Part shown: in pieces, positions 53,094-64,000 of the stretch
Layout of the letters: each line of letters opens with the position of its first letter
How positions within the stretch are numbered: position 1 is the first letter of the stretch
NCBI GenBank assembly: GCA_021018815.1
Contig: JAITYX010000002.1
Location: 8,835,001 to 8,899,000 of the forward strand
Source: Talinum fruticosum
Taxonomy: Eukaryota > Streptophyta > Magnoliopsida > Caryophyllales > Talinaceae
DNA: 64,000 bases
Reading direction: 5' to 3'
The notes under the pieces: model-generated
What the model saw: the letters and a program-made list of their open reading frames with translations, nothing else
What the model was told of the DNA's origin: nothing
The model's database searches: none
Position numbers and translations under genes: made by a program

Positions 53094-54500
53094 GAGAAGC
53101 CCTGAAAATGTAGTTGTGTCCGTCAGTGATGAGGATCACGTCCTAGTTCAGCTCCAATTTTTCTCGTCAATCCCCTTCACTTAGTTGAGCTAGTAATTAT
53201 CTTTTTGTCTGTGTAATCTATTGTTTCATTGTGAAAGGTGAGATTGTATAGTGAGAAAGGTGGTCTCATTTTAGTCTAAGCTGCAAATGTAGTTTCATTT
53301 CTGGGACCAAAATGATTGTTACCCAAATACAAGCGGAGGGATCGAAAAGTTAAAAATGTATGGCTATTATTATGTATTCTTTGCTTCATTTTTTGTTCGA
53401 ACCACGCAATGTACACCCAGGTGATGAACAATGCTTCATTGTTCTTGCTCGAAATTTTTCTGTATATTGTATTCATATATTTAAACTAATATTTTTCAAT
53501 ATATCCTGGCAAAAAAATAACTTTATATCAGTACATTATATTTTTCGAATATGAAGAAGAAAAGTACATTATATTTTAATTGGAGTGCATCGTTAAGTAG
53601 ACAAGCATTTTGGAGTCTGAACCTAACTGTCCTACTCTAAAGCAGGGAGTTAGGTTAATCAAGTCAAGATATAAAACGTTGAATAATGACATTGCTTACG
53701 ACTCCAACTAATACTTAGTTTTAGTATTTTGTAATTTACGCACAAACTTTAACTTTTTTTGTTAAGCTGCAAACTTTTAATATTGGTCTCAATCGAGTCA
53801 TTTCCATTTTATTAATTTTTTTTTAATTAGTAGGTCGGTTGAAGGGGAAGGCAAAATGTTAAGTGATACTAGGGTTTAAGGTGATTCTCATGTCTTTAGC
53901 TTGTCAGATCAGTTGAAAATATGGGTTATTTTAGCCAAGTTTAGTTATGAATCATCATGGGGGGAAACCCCACCAAAACATCTTTTTATTGGACTTGATC
54001 CACGTCCAACTATAAGGAGGTTTGGGTTTTGATAAACTGAGTGAAAAGTGAGCAAAATCCAATTATGCATACCCTACTACTAGATTAATGCCCAAATCAA
54101 AAGAACCGGCAGACAGGAATGCCAACTAAGTGCAGTATTAGGACAGCATCCACACGAAAAATCACAAATTCGACCTAAGCTTGATTCACCAATAGTTAAT
54201 TTTGGCCATGCTGAGAATCATTTCAGACGAAAACTGACCTGAGCCAAGCTGCTCGGGTACTCTTCCGATGAATCAAATAGTACCGAGAATGCATTAGGTA
54301 GTAGATACAGATGCATAAGCACACCCTGGTTTGACTAATGCATGAAGCAGAAATCCATAGATGCAAACGAGAATCTAGAACTCAGGTAGCAAAATTATAT
54401 TAAAACCACAGAAACCGGCCCTCAGACATGTACATACATCTCCGTAAGTACGAGCATAGCAGGAAGCTGATTTTGTCAAATTGACAAGAGCACAAGGATT
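53094..54500. other. Convergent 3' spacer between CDPK (plus) and the following minus-strand gene
   Basis: It holds the likely 3' UTRs of both genes. No further gene seen. Confidence 0.5.
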
Positions 54501-54551
54501 GAGAAAAGACGCCTCACATTCTATCTAAATAAAATGGACATAGGAAACTTA

Positions 54552-57500
54552 TCAGTAATAGCGGGGACCTGTACTATAAACTCGACCTCCAGGATTTGGA
54601 ACCCTAGTGTCTGGTCCTTGCATTCTCCCACGTCCAAATGATTCAGGGTGCTGTCTGTAAGAATCAAACTGACCACCACTATACTGCCGCTGGGCTTCAC
54701 CAGGGACTGGACCTGGAGCTCCTCCATATCCATGATGACCCTGACCCATGTCACTGGGTCCGCTGTTGTTTTGATAGTGGCTCCTTCCCGCAAGTTGGTA
54801 CTGGTGTAATCGTGCTTGTGATTCTTTGTGAAGAATCTCTTCTCTCCGTGTAGCGTGTCGAGCTCGTAGTGCAGCCAACTTTTCCTGATATTGATTGTTG
54901 ATCTCAATGATTTTCTGCAAAAAATCAATATGGCCTTAGTACTTCAGGATTAAGATGATGATAGGTCCGGAGACGGAAAGTGGTAAGTGAACAATGAGCA
55001 GGTTTGCCAGGTAAAGTCCCTACATTTTCTTCAGCCAGACATTGCAGGCCAATTGAGAAACCTTTCTTAGCAGCTTTGTTTTTTTTTTTTTGGGGGGCGG
55101 GATTCAAAGAAATTGTATCCCTGTCTGACAAACAACAGCAAATAAATGTCTGACAAGTACAGAATCAGAGAGTGAAACTAGAGGACAAAAGTTAAACCAG
55201 GCTCTCTGGCATGGAACATAGGCGCATAATAAGCTCACGAATCCATTTTCATTTTCTGTTCGGCACCAAAAAGAATTATATCTAGCTATATTTAAACTCA
55301 CAGATGAAGGATGACAATTAAGTGCTGTCTTCAGCATTTTTGGTTAAAGGGTAAACCGTCCCCCTCACCCAAAAAGCAACCAAACAGATATAACATCATC
55401 CAAAAAGCAAATATAATTTGGTGACTCACAAAAGGGGAAAAAGCAAGAGCATATTGTCAAAGACATTCCAGTTTTAACTACATAGCTAATCTAAATAAAT
55501 TACACTAAGGCCAAAAGCCTAACATCCCCCCCCAAAAAAAAAACAAAAAAAAGGTCAATGAACCACATAGCCATCATTTTCCTCCCTAGTTGGGCGAGGC
55601 AAGAGTAAGTTAGCATACCTAATATGTGCACTCAACAGCAATTATAATCAAGCATGGTATCGACCAGCATGCTACAATGGGTTGTACTGATTCTTATTAG
55701 GCAAATTAGAAGAGACTAAAGACGAAGGCAACTCAAGATAAAGAGAAATAGCCACAATGCGGACATGAACTAAAGCTCGGGAGTTCTAGACCTTCTGTGA
55801 CAGCCCAGTATAAATGAACATTGATACTTGACAGATACATTAAATGTAATTGTATCATCTAAAGGAAAGGAGGGCTTCAACCATTTCATTAAACTTAAAT
55901 AAAGAATGGAAAATAGACTGTCCAGCATTCATCTTTTCGTGACAAATCAAATAATTGATTAAAAGTCTGGGATACTCTTCAACCAATTAATATGAAATAT
56001 GTAGTCATAAAGAATCACTGATTCAGTATATATTACTACAGTCTAAGTTTATGTGGATGCTTGTCTACAAAAACATGCGCCACTATTATAAGACCCGTAA
56101 TTTGAAGTCAACTAACCTCCTTATGTCTAGCATTTTCTGCACCCTCAGCATCAACCTGTTCCTTGGCTAATTTCATAATATCATTGTGGAACTTCTGCTC
56201 AAGTCCATCCAAAGATGGCAGCGCTGGATTGTCTTCGTACCCAATTTCCATATCTTGTTCCTGAGGATGACCTCTAGGTTCTTGGTTTGACCCTAATTTT
56301 GTGTCTGGCATCTGACTTGGATAAAATGATCTGCTGGCATTGCCTCCTTGACCTTCTGACAGAATGGAAATAGAGATATAGATAAACAACTAGAACACAA
56401 ATCCAACAAGAAACTGCATAATCAATAACACCAGTGATGATATTGCAGATGTGGAGAAATTACTATGAGTCTATGATTAAAAAACTAAAGGGGACTGGGA
56501 AGCCAGAAGAGGTATACCAACCAGAGAATTTCTGTTTTACTACTACAGTTGAAGTCTACATGACATAGGACAAGTTAGGGAAGAGTGGAAGAAGAATAGA
56601 GGGGATCACAGAGATGCATGAGAAGAAATTAAGATGGTAATAAGAGAAAGAGCGGGGAAAAGCTGGAAAATTGCTAAATATTTTATTTCGATATGGAATA
56701 AATTTCTAATTACTAAATCATGAAAGAATAAATACAAACTCCGTATGACAAGTATATCTATAAATTTTAGGATCCCACGAAAATTCACCTGCATGGTAGG
56801 AGATTACTATATAAACTTCTAATTTCTAATCATATTAGTTTCACTCAACAAAACACGTAAGGCTACTTGCCTACCTGGAACATTCTTCTGATGCATAAAT
56901 GGAAACATTATCTTATAGATTTTTGGCAATTTTATTTTCCCCTGAGACCTCAACCAAGAAGAATCGATAACAATTGATTACCAAAGCATTCCCTCAACTT
57001 TAAGTTTCCCAATCCATTTTAGCTCAAATAGCACTCCAAACTAAAAGTTCAAAACCCAACTTAGTGAGGAGCATCCTTATATTCTCATAGATGGTTTTGG
57101 ACTATTAAATGTTTGATAGACAGTAAAATGACTACATTACATCATTCTAAATCCCAAAAAAAAAAAAAAAAACGTTCATGTCACTTCCCATGATGAAAAC
57201 AAAGATCATAATGATTCTCTTTACTGGCCTAAAATGTCTCAACCATCAAATTAATGTACGCCAACACATATCCGATACAAGTACTCCAAAAATCTAAATA
57301 CATTCAAATAGGGAGTAAGAGAGATTCAACGATGCGGACATAAGAGATGGATTATCTTAAATGCTCACAACAGCAACAACGAATATAAAACAATATTTTT
57401 ACCATCACTATAGAGATGAGGTGACATCTGCTGAGCATCTCTATCCCATTGCCATTGGCCTTCTTCTTTTGCTGAAGCATATTGTTGGTCTTCCTCAGCA

Positions 57501-57634
57501 GGATACGAATCAGGCCGTCCTGAGAAATTGCTAGCCATAGAGTTTTGTTGAATCCTCTGAGCAGACATGTGTGGCATTTGAGATGCACCATATGGGTTTG
57601 GATTTGCATCCCCATAAGCTGGTCCTCGTTTCAT
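54552..57634 (-). CDS. Unrecognised protein: low-complexity ends with a central coiled coil
   Basis: I do not recognise a named family. Three coding exons: 57634-57403, 56352-56117 and 54914-54552, with consistent phases, giving 276 residues. The start is [16 protein letters not shown]; the frame is open upstream to a TTG, but ATG at 57634 is the first Met. Residues 1-110 are rich in Gln, Ser, Asn, Gly, Met and Pro (disordered). About 128-195 is charged and helical with heptad character: [49 protein letters not shown]. The last ~80 residues are Gly/Gln/Tyr/Arg-rich ([18 protein letters not shown], ending YSTGPRYY), like RGG or prion-like tails of RNA-binding or nuclear proteins. No catalytic motif. 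A leader exon around 58042-58200 with donor AAG/GTACTA and an acceptor near 57679 implies a 5'-UTR intron. A nuclear or RNA-associated role is only inference. Confidence 0.8.
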
Positions 57635-58041
57635 CTTCGCACTAATTGGTAACAAGTAACAACGTCCAGCTACAAACCTGTACCAAAGTTGAAAAGGTTA
57701 AAGGGTACTTCAAAACTCGTTCAAATAATCTATGCCCATGATAAATTTCAACTAGTTCATAACCGTTAGTTGGCAAGACGAAAACCTTAGTGAAATGCAG
57801 CAGGTGGTTATAACTAACAAGTCTGAGCTACACTACATAATGAACAATGTTTAATGCATAAATCAGTATCAACACAAGAACCCTAAAAAATTGATGAACA
57901 TGGCAACCATTGGAACGCATAAAATTACAATCGCAAATCTACCATATTATTGGCTGTTGGGGAGAAAATGGAAATGCATTCAAACCAAGCAATAGCATGC
58001 AAAAATATTACTTTGTGTAAGCCAGTCGAAATTGCTAGTAC

Positions 58042-58210
58042 CTTGGAATTAGGGTTTTCAGATTGAATTGGATTCAAGCAGAGCTGCGAGCCAAGAGTTA
58101 ATTGGAATCAAGGTCAAAACCCTAGACGCTACACTAGAGAAGTGAGAGTGTCTCCTGTAAAAGTGTCTGCTTCGCCCCCTCTCTCTCTCTTTTCTCCCCC
58201 TCTCCTTCTC
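58042..58210 (-). promoter_or_regulatory. Probable 5' leader exon of the coiled-coil protein gene
   Basis: Reading on the minus strand, a GA-rich leader (CT-rich on plus at 58180-58215) ends at AATTCCAAG/GTACTAGC near 58042, a good donor for the acceptor at about 57679. Inferred from splice consensus. Confidence 0.5.
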
Positions 58211-58299
58211 CAGACTCCAGACATCCACCCCGGGGGGTTGGTTATTCAGTACGCCTGATTCTTGGGGTAGCTGAGGGCAACCACAACGGCGTCGTTTTT

Positions 58300-61200
58300 T
58301 GTATGGAAAAATGCAAATTAATTGCCCAACTGATCGGGATGTTTGCCACCTTTGAGACTAGCTCCGTCGACTTTACATAAAAAATTTAAAAAAATTATTT
58401 ATATTTTATCTTTGTTTATATTTATTGTTTATTATTTAATAATTTATTTTTTATTTATGTGTATTTTATAACCGTTAATATATGATTTATTTTTATAAAT
58501 TATTTTTCTTAATGATTTCTAATTTTCCTTAGCTAACTTTTGTAATTACAAAATGTTAATTATTATTAATCTCATATCATTAAAACGATCGGTGTGTCCC
58601 ATTAAAACTTCTAATTTCCCGTCCTCTCTTTTCTAAGAATCTATAGTTGGTTAGATTTATTCTTTCCATCATATGTTTTAATTTTAAACTAAAAAAGTAA
58701 ATTCTACAAATTAAAAAAATAATAACTTTAAAATATTAATTATTGACTTTTGTATCAAGAATTACTGATATTTTTAATTAGAGAAACAAATAAAATAATT
58801 TTATTGAAATCGCAATGGATGGAAAAACAATGAATGAGAAATTATGAAATACTATAATTAATAAGGTTGTAACATGATTTATGTCTTTCTGAGACTGCAA
58901 TGGCCAAACAATAATTTTTAATTAATTTATAAGATTGAGATTATGAAATATGTTGCTTTCATAAAGAGGGGCCAATGATAGATTCATTGGACAAATTAAG
59001 GGAAAACAAAAGTCAAACCCCTTAATTTTATGTGTTAATTATTTGGTTGAAATTGATTAAGCACTTATTATGACCAAAATGAGATGCTAAGATTACGTAT
59101 GTTTTGTGTTAGTGGCTAAAAAATAACTACAAAATTTAGGTGCTTTTTTATAAAAAAAAAAAAGAAGAAAAACCTTACTTTATTTACGGATTGATACATG
59201 TATTTATTTATTTTTTTAAAACGATATGAAAGTAAAAACAGCTCATTTTGATAATTATTTATTCAAATATTATTAACTTAGAAATACTATTGTTATACTT
59301 TTTTAAAAAATGGTCTATAATGTTCAATAACAATTATGTACGCCCTCTATCTAATTTATCTTTTAATTTTATGTGATAAAATAATTATTACTAATATGCG
59401 TGTTTGGTAATAGTAGTTGTTTAAGTAACATATTTGTATAAAATAACTTAAAAGAACATAATTGACAAAAGCTTTTAGAAAATAAAAAGAAAAATTTCGG
59501 AAATTATGTGAAAACACTACCTAAAACTCTAATCATTATGTCAAACACTACGTTGTCAAATATTTGTATTTTTAGATAACTAATATTTTACCTCCTCTAA
59601 AACACTAATTATTACCTCAAAAGTTACTGTCAAATACACCCTTAATAACTATTAAACATTACAGATCTTAAAAGTCTTACTTTATATCATGTCGTCTGTA
59701 ATTTTTTAATTGCCAAAAGGAACCAATATGTGAGGATAAAAACACACTCTTTTTAGAAAGGAAAAAAAGAAGACCAAAGGGGTCTTCAATATATTTGGAC
59801 CCAAAAAAATCAAACCACATGATATGATAGATATTAAATATTTCTTTATAGTATTAAATAATTAATAATACTAAATGATTAGTGGTTTGGCATGTGTCAT
59901 TCAAGAATTAATTTTGTTTATTTATTATTATTATTATTATTTTACATTCATTATTCATTGTAGAAAAGGCATAATCCATTTTCAATAACCAACTTTATTT
60001 GGGTGCTTTGAGTCCCAATTTGTGGCTAAGTTTGTTTCAATGTTCACATATTCTTGAAAGATTCTTGGTCTCATTATATTGTCACCATCTATGAATATAT
60101 ATTATTGTATGCACATTTTTCTCATCTAAAATGTCCACTTTAAGTGGCTATGTTTGCTCCTCCCTTTTCTTATTACTATACCATATCATTGTCATTGTGT
60201 TATCTATTTTCTCCTCTCTTCAATCATATTGCCTTTAGTTAGCTCCATATTGTAACATGTCATTATCTACTATTTCTACATTTAGGGTATCCTAAGTTTT
60301 TTCCACCGTAATTGCAACACATACAATTTAGTATATATAGATAATACATTATCTAAACATAACTAGTCACTAAAGATAAATTACAATGGTTGTTTCTATT
60401 TCAGTAACGGATCATTTTGACGTATAAAAGTGAACTTTCTATTGTTGTGCATAAGTCTTTTTTAAAAAAATATATATATTATTTACATATATGACTTTTA
60501 GTTTGTACATGTATGTAAATATATACGATATCGGTGGAGTAAACTAGTCATATCAAATTTTATATCCACGATCTCTATTTACTCTTAATACTAGTATCAT
60601 ATTTTTTTATATAGAACAATATCATGTATAGTAATTACTATATTCCATAGCTAAATAAATATTTAAATGTGGCTAATTCAGCAAAAAATCAAGAATGATA
60701 TATATAATAACTAATTTCATTCATTCATCCCATAAATTTTATAAATCATAGTTACGTATGGTATCTAAAACCAATTTTAAAAATAAAATACATATAAATA
60801 GATAGAATAGTTTATGAAATTATAGTTATATATGGTATCTAAAACTACTTTTTAAAAATAAAAGATATACAAATGAATATAAATTATATAATATCCAAAT
60901 CATAAAATTTCTTAGTTTTTTTTTGATAAAAAAACTTCTTAGTTATATATATTAACATTTATGCCTGAGCAAAACAAAAGGAATTTTATCTATCTATACC
61001 AATTATTTATCGATTGAAGTACTAACTACATTAAATCTCAGGTTTCATTCTCCTCTCCCATTATATTATACTTGTCTTTTTGGTTCATCTAAATCAAAAA
61101 AATATCTTTATTAATTATCGAAAAAATAATTAGTTGGACTTTAAATTCGTATCAATTTTTCATTTATAAATATTTTTTCTTATATTTAGTTGTGATTACA

Positions 61201-62200
61201 CATTTCATACGTGATAGTATAGCGCACATTGCACAAGTCATTATCCAATTTATTTAGTTAAAGTACACATGTGTCATTCTATATAGCTCCCAAACCCAAA
61301 GAAATTCATTGTCATTTACCCAATTTCTATTTTATATATTTTGGTCGGTTTATTCACTTCCTAGATTTTTTTTTTTATAGCCAATCAATTTTTCAATTAT
61401 CCCTAAAAAAATTATTTGCTTCTCTAAATTGGATGCTTTTTGTGTAGAAACGAGAATGCTATTGCTAGCAAACATGGCATTTGCCATACCTAAACCACTA
61501 AGGAAACAACTTTATTTTTTATTTTTACTAATCAATTATATATCACCCATCTTGTGACTTTCAACATTATATCATCTATGCCCCACTTCCTTTTTTAAAA
61601 AAATATTTTTTTCACAAAGGAATGTGCATTTTAAAAAAGAAGAAGAAATGTTTCAATGCCAAAGTTAATATATGTCTCATAAAATATAAAATGCTTACAT
61701 GAATCATCTATCTTAAATCAATGGAAGAAACATGCCTTCTAATCAGGAAAAAAAAAAAGTGGGATTTTATTTTGATAATCTTCCATTTGAGGGTTTTTTT
61801 ACCATAACGATTCGTTATTTAAAATTAACGCTTAGTATGCCAATTTTTTTGGTTGTTATAAACAATATCCTGGTTTCACGTTAGCAATTCTTTGACTGCT
61901 AAATTTGATTATATAATAACTTACTTATCATTGGAAAAGTGAACCACCATACACTATCTATACATGATAAATATATTATCACAGGTCAAATTGACAAGTA
62001 AAAATATATTCAATTATAATACAATCAATTAAATAACTCGAAACTTGCAAAGTGATAAGGGGATAATTTATGACACTTAAATTATCGTAGAGAAAACATA
62101 TTATCAATACGCGTCAAATAAATTTACACGTTATCAAATTCAAGCTCTCATTCAAGATTCCCAAAATGAGACTTGATGTTCAAAAAACGAAAAAAAGGAC
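58300..62200. other. Gene-poor AT-rich spacer
   Basis: About 3.9 kb with no credible gene on either strand. It contains a (TTA)n stretch at about 59922-59943, many A/T runs and one MITE-like element at 59396-59636. Confidence 0.55.
59396..59636. mobile_element. Short MITE-like element of the local GGGTGTGTTTGG family
   Basis: About 240 bp from GCGTGTTTGGTAATAGTAGT to a right end that reads GGGTGTATTTGACAGTAACT in reverse. Inside, ATGTCAAACACTACGTTGTC and a following AT-rich block match the elements at 14.4, 27.6 and 27.8 kb. No clear target duplication. Confidence 0.55.
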
Positions 62201-62426
62201 AGCACTTTATAGAGTTTTTAAAGGAAAATAAAGATTAGGATATTAAAATGTGATGAGGAAAGGCATGGAGATAATTCTTTTAGGAATAAGAATGAATGTA
62301 TATCCTTTCTTGAGAAAAAGAGACGTTTGGCTCTCTTCTCTTCTCTTCTCTGCTCCTGTAATTTTCTATTGCCGGCCATCTCCAATCTCTTCTCCACATA
62401 AACACACGCGCGCACTCTCTATCTCT

Positions 62427-62460
62427 CTCCCTCTCTCCCTCTCTCCCTCTCCCTCTCCCT
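62427..62460. repeat. CT/CCCT-rich low-complexity tract
   Basis: Pyrimidine repeats CTCTCCCTCTCTCCCTCTCC in the 5' region of the NT-C2 gene. Confidence 0.75.
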
Positions 62461-62533
62461 CGTCCTGCCTGACTTGGTATTTGTTTCCCTTGTTTATAAT
62501 CAGTAAACTGCCGGACATTCTTGTATAACATCA

Positions 62534-62535
<2 letters not shown>

Positions 62536-62573
<38 letters not shown>
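62536..62573. repeat. (CT)n microsatellite in the NT-C2 gene leader
   Basis: About 18 CT units are read directly; the Arg-Glu repeat frame on the minus strand is an artefact. Confidence 0.95.
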
Positions 62574-62576
<3 letters not shown>

Positions 62577-62814
62577 AGACAAAATCTTGGAATTGATTGT
62601 GCTATATAGCCACTCCTAACCCCTTAAATTGCCCCAAAAGTCAACCCACACTCCTCTCAAGAAACCCACTCTAATCCTCCTTAAATTTCTTTGCTTCATC
62701 CCCCTTTTTTGACCTCAATTCCCCAAATTCTCAAACCCCTTTTGGAGAGAGAGAGAGTTTTACTTTCTGGGCACCCACTCAATCAGGCAAAAATCGAGTC
62801 TTGAGTGGTAACAC

Positions 62815-63162
62815 ATGGTTGTGAACATGATCAAGTGGAGGCCATGGCCTCCATCGCAATCCAAGAAGTTTGAGGCCAAAATTCTGGTTCGGTGCCTAAC
62901 TGGGCTTCAACCAATCGACGGTGATGATGATGGCTTGGGCAAATTCACGGTGGAGATTAAGTGGAAGGGTTCGAGGACGAATGGGTTTCGTTCTCTGAGG
63001 AAGAGGAGTGTGAAGAGGGTTTCGACAAGGGAAGAAAAATTGGGAGGAAACGGCGTCGTCCAGTGGGATGAGGAGTTCAAGACTGTTTGTGGGTTTTGTG
63101 GGTCCAAGGATAAGGCAGATGGCGTTTTCAATCCGTGGGAAGTGGCATTTCTGGTCTTCAAT
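62815..63162 (+). CDS. NT-C2 (EEIG1/EHBP1-type) domain protein, first coding exon only
   Basis: N-terminal C2-like domain found at the start of large plant proteins of unclear function (At5g04860/At3g11760-type, sometimes mislabelled flagellar-like or SMC-like). Such domains are thought to bind membranes. The exon encodes 116 residues beginning MVVNMIKWRPWPP (an alternative Met is four codons later), with KKFEAKILVRCLTGL, KFTVEIKWKG, a basic RSLRKRSVKR stretch, VVQWDEEFKTVC and FNPWEVAFLVFN, all in the usual order. It ends at a GTGAGT donor at 63163. No second exon is visible before 64000, so the gene continues beyond the right edge after an intron of at least 0.8 kb. The CT-rich leader upstream (62330-62814) supports the start. 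Confidence 0.85.
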
Positions 63163-64000
63163 GTGAGTTCTTGATTTTAGGGCTTTTATTTATAATTTTT
63201 CTTATAAAAAAAATGGTTTATTTGTTTAATTTCTGGGAACAAAATTGTTGTTGAACTTTATCAAATTGGGAATTTTTGCAGAATTTCGATTGGATTGATC
63301 TTCTGTTTAAGTTGACTTTTCGATTGTGTGATAAATGGATGTTTGTGTGTTTTTACCAGTATATTTTGCCTGATCATGTCCTTTTCTTTTAAATTTAATG
63401 GTGTTTTTCTGTTTCTTGAAAGTTTTGACGTTTTTGGATATGATGATCAAGTTGCGTTTTTCTCTGTTTCTTTGAAATACTTATCATTCATGGTGTGAAC
63501 AACGTGTTCTTTCATTGCCAGAATTCAGAATCCCAAAGATGAGTATTAAATTCTGGGTTTCTGAAACTTGTCTATCTTTTTGGAAGTTTCAATTGCTTTG
63601 ATAGCTCCTATGATTTCTGACAATAGACTTTCTGGGTTTTTGTTTTACTTTATATTTATTGACTTCGGTTGTTTTATATGCGCATTTTTCTGCTAGCTTT
63701 TAAGGGTATCCCTTTGTTTTTTTCTTTTATCGTTTGGCATCATGAATTTCATTTATTTGTCTTCTAGTCGGTCATTTTATCCATGAATTTGACATGGGAT
63801 TGAAATGCATAACTAGAGGTCGCTCACTTCACTTTGACCGTTGTGCATAATTTCTTTTGTTTCTGATTGTCAATTGAAATGCATCTTACTCTCTGTTACG
63901 CTTGTATTCTTTATAGAATATGGTATTGCATTTGTAGGTTTTGGCCAAATATTGTGACTCATTCTTTCTGGATTGGCCATTGTAGCTTTTGTTGGTTCAA
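63163..64000 (+). other. First intron of the NT-C2 gene (open-ended)
   Basis: T-rich intronic sequence after the GTGAGT donor. I found no acceptor followed by a family-like exon up to the window end. Confidence 0.6.

Noticed and set aside
62280..62582. Minus-strand open frame with Arg-Glu repeats
   Set aside because: It is the translation of CT/GA microsatellites in the NT-C2 gene leader and has no family character.

Overview
This is nuclear DNA of a flowering plant, probably a eudicot. The evidence is multi-exon genes with GT-AG introns, AT-rich spacers, plant-only gene families (sucrose-phosphatase, calcium-dependent protein kinase, plastid SufC, NT-C2 protein), a nuclear tRNA-Gly gene, and MITEs of the hAT, Mutator, PIF/Harbinger and Stowaway types. 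The gene set does not fix the species. An asterid is possible but this is only an impression. Layout: 0.4-4.0 kb, sucrose-phosphatase on the minus strand, with its 3' end beyond the left edge. 5.6-11.0 kb, two tandem steroid 5-alpha-reductase-like genes, minus; the left copy has a frameshift. 11.8-16.1 and 18.7-21.0 kb, two tandem PIP-family NADPH reductases (isoflavone-reductase/eugenol-synthase-like), minus, both intact with five exons. 21-31 kb, gene-poor, with microsatellites, a degenerate LINE and several MITEs. 31.4-35.8 kb, plastid SufC ATPase, minus. 35.9 kb, tRNA-Gly(GCC), plus. 37.8-45.8 kb, RPD3-class histone deacetylase (HDA19-like), plus. 48.8-53.1 kb, calcium-dependent protein kinase, plus, intact. 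54.6-57.6 kb, an unrecognised coiled-coil/low-complexity protein, minus. 58-62.8 kb, AT-rich spacer. From 62.8 kb, the first coding exon of an NT-C2-domain protein, which continues past the right edge. The genes do not form one pathway. They are a typical plant mixture of primary metabolism, specialised metabolism (two tandem pairs), plastid Fe-S assembly, chromatin and calcium signalling. I found no convincing new multi-gene system. The most useful observations are: (1) four single-base length changes in short homopolymers that break otherwise well conserved frames in three genes (reductase copy 1, SufC, and HDAC twice), which suggests sequence error as much as gene death; (2) a MITE in intron 2 of one PIP reductase with a near-empty site in its tandem paralogue; (3) well-delimited elements with target-site duplications, namely a 399-bp hAT-type element (8-bp TSD), an 880-bp Mutator-type element (9-bp TSD) and a 709-bp Harbinger-type element in an HDAC intron; (4) a local MITE family that repeatedly invaded this window, including one nested insertion. 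Gene models were made by eye from splice consensus, phase and family conservation, without transcript data.
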